NCBI GenBank assembly: GCA_002482775.1 | Contig: DLGQ01000063.1 | Span: 1 to 8,640 of the forward strand | Reading direction: 5' to 3' | Source: Flavobacteriales bacterium UBA7690 | GTDB taxonomy: Bacteria > Bacteroidota > Bacteroidia > Flavobacteriales_F > PHOS-HE28 | DNA: 8,640 bases | Shown: positions 4,177 to 8,640 of the stretch, one piece after another | How the letters are laid out: every line of letters starts with the position of its first letter | Position numbering within the stretch: the stretch's first letter is position 1 | Made by a program: the position numbers and the translations under genes | The notes under the pieces: generated by a model | What the model was told of the DNA's origin: nothing | Seen by the model: only the letters and a program-made list of their open reading frames with translations | The model's database searches: none

Positions 4177-7164
4177 ATGTTGCGCTTCATCAGCCTCCTG
4201 TCGTTGCTCGCTATCGCCTGTGCGGTACATGCCCAAACACCCTATCCGCCCACCTGTGTGCAGGATGTGCAATGGTCCAGCGGCGACCACCCGCTCACCA
4301 TCAGCAATGCCATACACGCACCCTGCTCACCGTCCATGCCGGTCTCCATACAGGTATCGGCCACGGCGGAACTGGTGTCGGGCACGGAGGTGCATCTGCA
4401 AGATGGCTTCCACGCCGGCGACTTTGATGCCGAAGGCCGGTTCAGAGCGCGTATACAGCAAGAGTTGGAGCCGCTCTTGCTACTTTCACCAGAAGTTGAT
4501 GGTCATGTGGTGGACAATGTGCTGCACGTGAACAAGTGGGAGAAACTGGAACTTGGTGTCATCCTGCCACAGCTTTACCAAGATGCCATCGACAACTTCT
4601 TCCAACATTATTACACCAACGGTCCGCTGGCCAGTGCCACGCCCGACATGCTTGACCCCGCACATGACCTCAACCCGTACGCGGACGATTCGTTGCAACT
4701 GGTGATGACCCTGACAAAGCCCAGCGGTACCCGAACGCTGAAATGGGGCTTTTTCATGCGGGAGGCGGGGTGGAGCGGCCCTGAGGATTGTGCGATCCTA
4801 GTGGAAGATGACGAGGACCCGCTAGCCCATTGCAACGTGCGGTTCCGGGTGGCACCGGATGAGGAGGGGTTGTGGAGCTTCACCATTTCCATACAAGCGC
4901 CGCACACGGTGTCGGCCATAGGCGATTCGTTGCCACCGGTGCTGTATAGCGCTCATACTTTCATGTGCGATCCTCCGCTGCCGGACAACCTCGGACCGCT
5001 CCGTGTGAACCCGGTGAACAGACGAATGCTCCAGTTCGAAGATGGGACATCGTTCTTTGGAATGGGGACCAACTTGGCAGATACACGTGGCGGACCAGCC
5101 TATGCGGATATACCTGTAGAGTCGCGGGAACATAGCTTCTACAAGTTGCAACATGAGCTTATGGTGGATGCCATGGAGCAGCTACATGGAGCAGGCGGCA
5201 ACTTTTTTCGCATGTTCTTATTGGAGAAGCTCTTTACACCGGAATACGTCAACCTCGGTGTTTATGATCAATACCGATCGGAACCGGCATGTGCGAATGG
5301 CAATGGGCGGCGGTTCAGGGGAAATTGTCAATACCAATGCTGGGCGTTCGATCAGATCGTGGAACAGGCCCGTGCGGAGAACATCTACCTCCAAGTGTGC
5401 ATAGACCCCTACCCACCCATAAAGTCATACGAAGACCTTGGCTGGGGTTCCAATCCGTACTGGCTGAACTTTTTCGAGAACAAAGAACCCCAGACCCCGC
5501 CGGATAACCGATACGATATGGAGGAGTTCTTTTTCACGCCCCATCCCATCACTGGCCAACCCATGCTGGATAAGGGCGTCTTCTACTACTGGAAACGCAA
5601 GTACAAGTACATCCTATCGCGCTGGGGCTATTCGGTCAACGTGCCGATCATAGAACCCTTCAACGAGATCGACCAGATGCTCTCCTACAGCACCGACACT
5701 ATTGGGGGGAATTGTAGCGAGAACGATGGCCTTTGGAATGCTGATCCGGGACTACCCCTTACCCTCGATCAGTGGCTTACCGACATCATCGGGTATGTTC
5801 GCGGTGAACCGGATGTTGACCACCCGGAAACTTCGCCCTTGGGAGAGAAGAAACTGTTCCTCATGAGTTATGCCGGTAATGATCCTGATCTGCCCGAGCG
5901 TGAAACATACTACAAGCCGTTCTACAATCCCAAGGTGGATCTGATCGATGGCCATCTCGGCCTCTACGCCCAATTGCATGAGCTGAAGATCGGCAGTGAC
6001 CAGGTGAATGACTACCGGGAGAACTTCGAGTTCTTCGACGAGGACGGCATCGAGATCGAAAAGCCATTCCACCATGGGGAGTTCAACTACTATGCGGCAT
6101 TGGACCTGAACCCGTTCGTTGATGGTGCAGAAACGGGACTGAACCATCGCTTCCATAATTACGACATCTCCATGCACAACGAGCTTTGGGCCTCCACCTT
6201 CTACGGTGGTTTCGCAGCGGGCACCTCCTGGCAATGGGAACGCGTATTCTGGTGGCCCAATGCAATGGAGGCGCCACTTGACCCGAATAATACGTTCCAG
6301 CCCCTCGGAATATTCTCTAGTGTCATCGGAGATACCAATTATTTGGCTGTACAGGATATCGATGGGGAACTGATGCGCGTACCTGTTGTGAATCGCCCAG
6401 CTCTCCACAACTTCAAGCCACTGACCGATCTGTTGAACGACGCGAGCGTTCCGTTCTCGTCGTTGGTCAGTGGAGAGTTCACCAGCCATTCAGTGTTCGA
6501 TGATAATACGCGTGTTGAAGGCTACTATCTCTTGAGCGAAGACAAGGAAGTGGCCATGGGGTGGGTCCACAACATGAACGCCTACTGGAAGAACAACTAC
6601 TACTATCAACTAGGCGTGGAGCACTTCTTGGCTTGCGAACCGCCAACTGCGAACACGATCGCTCTTCCGGGATTTTTGGAGGACGAGGACTACTACATCA
6701 CCTACTATCCTACAAGAGCCGGTAGTACGGTTCAACCGCGCGATACCGTCCACCTCGCTGGGAATGGCTCCACGATCACGCTTCATATCAACGATCCTGT
6801 AGAAGCGGCCTTCGGTGGTGTGGCGAACAACTTCTTGGATACGCTCCGGTCAGACTATGCATTCGTGATATCCACTACACGCACGAAGAGCCGGCCACCG
6901 TCTTCCGCTGTTGATGAAGTGCCCAACGCTACTGATTTTATCCTCTATCCAAACCCTGCGTCGACAGAGGTATACATAGAATTCAACGACGACCAGGTCA
7001 GGGATGTCCTGATCTTGGACCCAATAGGTCGACGAGTACGTTCATGGAGTTCACTGACTGGGGGTAAGCTTCGACTTCCAATCGAGACTCTTGCACAAGG
7101 CACGTTCTATGTGCAGGTATCTGACCTACATGGTCGCAGGGTCAAGAAGTTGTTAATCCACTAG
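4177..7164 (+). CDS. Secreted DUF5060-type clan GH-A glycoside hydrolase-like protein with T9SS tail
   Basis: This gene encodes 995 residues. A Sec signal peptide (MLRFISLLSLL...AVHA) is cleaved near Ala19. Residues about 69-90 (GTEVHLQDGFHAGDF, then FRARI) resemble the coathanger-stack motif of Bacteroidota surface proteins. About 115-275 looks like DUF5060: it starts KWEKLELGV, includes GLWSFTISI and leads to GPLRVNP. FEDGTSFFGMGTNL (from 287) opens a TIM barrel with FFRMF (Arg345), KYILSRWGYS, and PFNEID with Asn496-Glu497 as the probable acid/base. HHGEF places Glu635 as the probable nucleophile, 138 residues later, and TSWQWE (Trp685, Trp687) marks the end of the barrel. A beta-rich region follows, then a T9SS type A sorting domain from YPNPAS (924) to the C-terminus, ending in KKLLIH. 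It should be secreted through the outer membrane and anchored or released, acting on an unidentified polysaccharide. Its ATG is 7 bp after the SprB-gene stop. The substrate cannot be inferred. Confidence 0.85.
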   Translation: MLRFISLLSLLAIACAVHAQTPYPPTCVQDVQWSSGDHPLTISNAIHAPCSPSMPVSIQVSATAELVSGTEVHLQDGFHAGDFDAEGRFRARIQQELEPLLLLSPEVDGHVVDNVLHVNKWEKLELGVILPQLYQDAIDNFFQHYYTNGPLASATPDMLDPAHDLNPYADDSLQLVMTLTKPSGTRTLKWGFFMREAGWSGPEDCAILVEDDEDPLAHCNVRFRVAPDEEGLWSFTISIQAPHTVSAIGDSLPPVLYSAHTFMCDPPLPDNLGPLRVNPVNRRMLQFEDGTSFFGMGTNLADTRGGPAYADIPVESREHSFYKLQHELMVDAMEQLHGAGGNFFRMFLLEKLFTPEYVNLGVYDQYRSEPACANGNGRRFRGNCQYQCWAFDQIVEQARAENIYLQVCIDPYPPIKSYEDLGWGSNPYWLNFFENKEPQTPPDNRYDMEEFFFTPHPITGQPMLDKGVFYYWKRKYKYILSRWGYSVNVPIIEPFNEIDQMLSYSTDTIGGNCSENDGLWNADPGLPLTLDQWLTDIIGYVRGEPDVDHPETSPLGEKKLFLMSYAGNDPDLPERETYYKPFYNPKVDLIDGHLGLYAQLHELKIGSDQVNDYRENFEFFDEDGIEIEKPFHHGEFNYYAALDLNPFVDGAETGLNHRFHNYDISMHNELWASTFYGGFAAGTSWQWERVFWWPNAMEAPLDPNNTFQPLGIFSSVIGDTNYLAVQDIDGELMRVPVVNRPALHNFKPLTDLLNDASVPFSSLVSGEFTSHSVFDDNTRVEGYYLLSEDKEVAMGWVHNMNAYWKNNYYYQLGVEHFLACEPPTANTIALPGFLEDEDYYITYYPTRAGSTVQPRDTVHLAGNGSTITLHINDPVEAAFGGVANNFLDTLRSDYAFVISTTRTKSRPPSSAVDEVPNATDFILYPNPASTEVYIEFNDDQVRDVLILDPIGRRVRSWSSLTGGKLRLPIETLAQGTFYVQVSDLHGRRVKKLLIH

Positions 7165-7167
7165 CCA

Positions 7168-8640
7168 ATGAAATTACTTGCACTACTTTTCGTCCTGTGT
7201 GTTTCGGGCTTGCTCGCTCAGCCTACATTCGTGAAGGTTATATACGCAACGGGTACGATAGCGAACGACCTCAACGAGCTATCAAGTGGGAATCTGAAAG
7301 TAGGTATCAGCTTGGGTAGAGGTACCTCACTCCTTGATCCCGAAGGGAATCTAATTCAATCGCAGATTTACAATGTGGATACCTTCCTCGCCATGGGTTC
7401 CTTGAAGCGATACACCGACAACGAGTACTATTTTGTCGGTGGTTATTACCGGGATAGTTGCACTGTTCCTGAGGGGAATTACAACAGGCAGATCCATCCA
7501 GTCTTTGGAAAGATGGATTCCTTGGGAATCATCTCGCAAGCGAGCTATTATCGTTTGAATACTTCGGACTGTGCCAGCTTCGCACAAGGGCTATCCGTGA
7601 ACGCCGACGGTAGCGCGTTCGTTTGGGGAGACAGCAAGTATGCCCTCAAGGTCAATGCACAAGGAGTTGTTCAATGGGCCCGCCATTTCGGTCGTCGCGT
7701 TGCCTTTCAGTTCATGAAGGAGTTGCCGAATGGCGATGTGTTGGCGGGTTTGAACACAAGCGTGGCAGGTGCTGCGGTAGCCCGGCTGGGTCCGAACGGC
7801 GATTTCATCTGGTGCAAATCCTACTTTCGGCCCAGCGGTATGATTGCGGATTGTATCGTGGAGACCGACGATTCCTTCGTGGTCGTTGGCTATTCGGACA
7901 GTCTGCGCGGTGATTTTGCACCTTGGCCTACAGGCTATGACCCGAAGCTTTTCACTATGAAGTTGAATGGAAATGGAGAAGTGCAGTGGTGCAAGGGGTA
8001 TTCAACTGCACAGCCTTGGTACACACCGGATCAGCCGGTTGTGACTAAAACACAGGATGGTAATTACGTTATGCTGGCAGATATTGGGAACCCGATTTAC
8101 CGCATCGAAGGTCGACCGCATATGATGAAGTTGGATCAGAACGGTGATACACTGTGGACGCGTGCATACGGTGCCGACGGGTTTAGGTACGAGACGCGGA
8201 ACGTCCTTGCCTATTCCGACGGAGGGTATATTTTCAACGGATATGTGTATGGCGCATTGCCGGATGGCCAGTCCGGCAATGCCTTCCTGAACAAGACCGA
8301 TTCATTGGGCCACCTCCCCTGCAACGAGTACTATGAACCGCTCGAGGTTGTAGACCTTTTCCCGGTGGACAGCAGCTTCACCCTGGTATCGGAAGATGGT
8401 GCAGAGGTGCGGCAGGCATTCATTGAATACGCCGATTGGCCATTGATGGAACCGATCGATACGTGTTTCATCACCACATCGGTCTACGATGTGGATGGTC
8501 CCGCACCCAAACCCCGCATCCGCCCCAACCCCAACACCGGCCGTTTCACCATGCAGTTCGCAGATCCGTTGTTGGCCGAGAGCTACTACAGTGTGTACGA
8601 CACCATGGGCAAATTGCTGGTGCAACGCAGGCTGCCCACC
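7168..8640 (+). CDS. Secreted repeat (propeller-like) protein with T9SS tail, 3' end cut
   Basis: The frame is open from ATG 7168 to the right edge, giving 491 residues and no stop. MKLLALLFVLCVSGLLAQ is a Sec signal peptide with probable cleavage after Ala17. The body has recurring strand motifs of the form Lys/Arg-x-x-x-x-Gly then Trp or an aromatic: GKMDSLGIISQ (114), LKVNAQGVVQWARHFG (160), ARLGPNGDFIWCKSYF (205), MKLNGNGEVQWCKGYS (264), MKLDQNGDTLWTRAYG (320) and NKTDSLGH (375). The spacing of roughly 45-60 residues is what beta-propeller-like blades would give. From RPNPNTGRFTMQF (452) a T9SS type A sorting domain begins; only about 40 of its usual 70-80 residues are inside the window. 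The product is probably exported by the type IX system. The gene starts 3 bp after the stop of the glycoside hydrolase gene, supporting co-transcription. Its biochemical function is unknown; similar proteins are usually annotated only by their sorting domain. Confidence 0.85.
   Translation, partial: MKLLALLFVLCVSGLLAQPTFVKVIYATGTIANDLNELSSGNLKVGISLGRGTSLLDPEGNLIQSQIYNVDTFLAMGSLKRYTDNEYYFVGGYYRDSCTVPEGNYNRQIHPVFGKMDSLGIISQASYYRLNTSDCASFAQGLSVNADGSAFVWGDSKYALKVNAQGVVQWARHFGRRVAFQFMKELPNGDVLAGLNTSVAGAAVARLGPNGDFIWCKSYFRPSGMIADCIVETDDSFVVVGYSDSLRGDFAPWPTGYDPKLFTMKLNGNGEVQWCKGYSTAQPWYTPDQPVVTKTQDGNYVMLADIGNPIYRIEGRPHMMKLDQNGDTLWTRAYGADGFRYETRNVLAYSDGGYIFNGYVYGALPDGQSGNAFLNKTDSLGHLPCNEYYEPLEVVDLFPVDSSFTLVSEDGAEVRQAFIEYADWPLMEPIDTCFITTSVYDVDGPAPKPRIRPNPNTGRFTMQFADPLLAESYYSVYDTMGKLLVQRRLPT

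Noticed and set aside
5752..6489. Minus-strand open frame of 245 codons inside the glycoside hydrolase gene
   Set aside because: The plus strand carries a coherent signal peptide, catalytic motifs and sorting tail through this stretch. The minus frame shows no family signature.
1..8640. CRISPR array, tRNA/rRNA genes, transposase or integrase
   Set aside because: No regularly spaced repeat array, no RNA gene and no mobile-element protein was recognised on reading either strand.

Overview
The window looks like chromosomal DNA of a fairly GC-rich member of the Bacteroidota, probably Flavobacteriales-like. The evidence is: two proteins with type IX secretion system (T9SS) C-terminal sorting tails (motifs YPNPAS and RPNPNTG); SprB-type repeats; a C-terminal tail-fibre-like domain common in this phylum; a TAnnTTTG-type -7 promoter box; and start regions without Shine-Dalgarno sequences. 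The species cannot be named from the sequence.

Layout. (1) 1-825 (+): the C-terminal part of a magnesium-chelatase-like AAA+ ATPase (ChlI/BchI type), cut by the left edge. (2) 826-1041: a non-coding gap between convergent genes, holding two direct copies of a 40-bp hairpin repeat and a separate dyad. (3) 1042-2619 (-): a lipoprotein di-heme cytochrome c peroxidase/MauG-family protein and, upstream of it, a small protein made almost wholly of 25-residue repeats. (4) 2620-2930: a divergent regulatory region with a Bacteroidota-type promoter for the minus-strand genes, an 11-bp-phased GTTC/GAAC array, a short dyad and an (AC)10 microsatellite. (5) 2824-8640 (+): three closely packed genes for secreted proteins: an SprB-repeat/tail-fibre-like protein, a large DUF5060-type clan GH-A glycoside hydrolase-like protein, and a repeat protein with a T9SS tail that runs off the right edge. 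The gaps are 7 bp and 3 bp, so this is probably one operon.

The most notable observation is at the head of that operon. The first protein has no signal peptide from its first in-frame ATG (2931). A clear Sec signal peptide is encoded just upstream in the same frame, but its only ATG (2824) is one frame off, separated from it by the (AC)10 tract. Losing one AC unit, or gaining two, would join ATG 2824 to the signal peptide and the SprB domain. This is the architecture of a slipped-strand phase-variable switch, here in the OFF configuration. Because the two downstream genes are tightly linked, the switch could also affect them by polarity. A sequencing error in the tract, or a fixed frameshift, is the main alternative.
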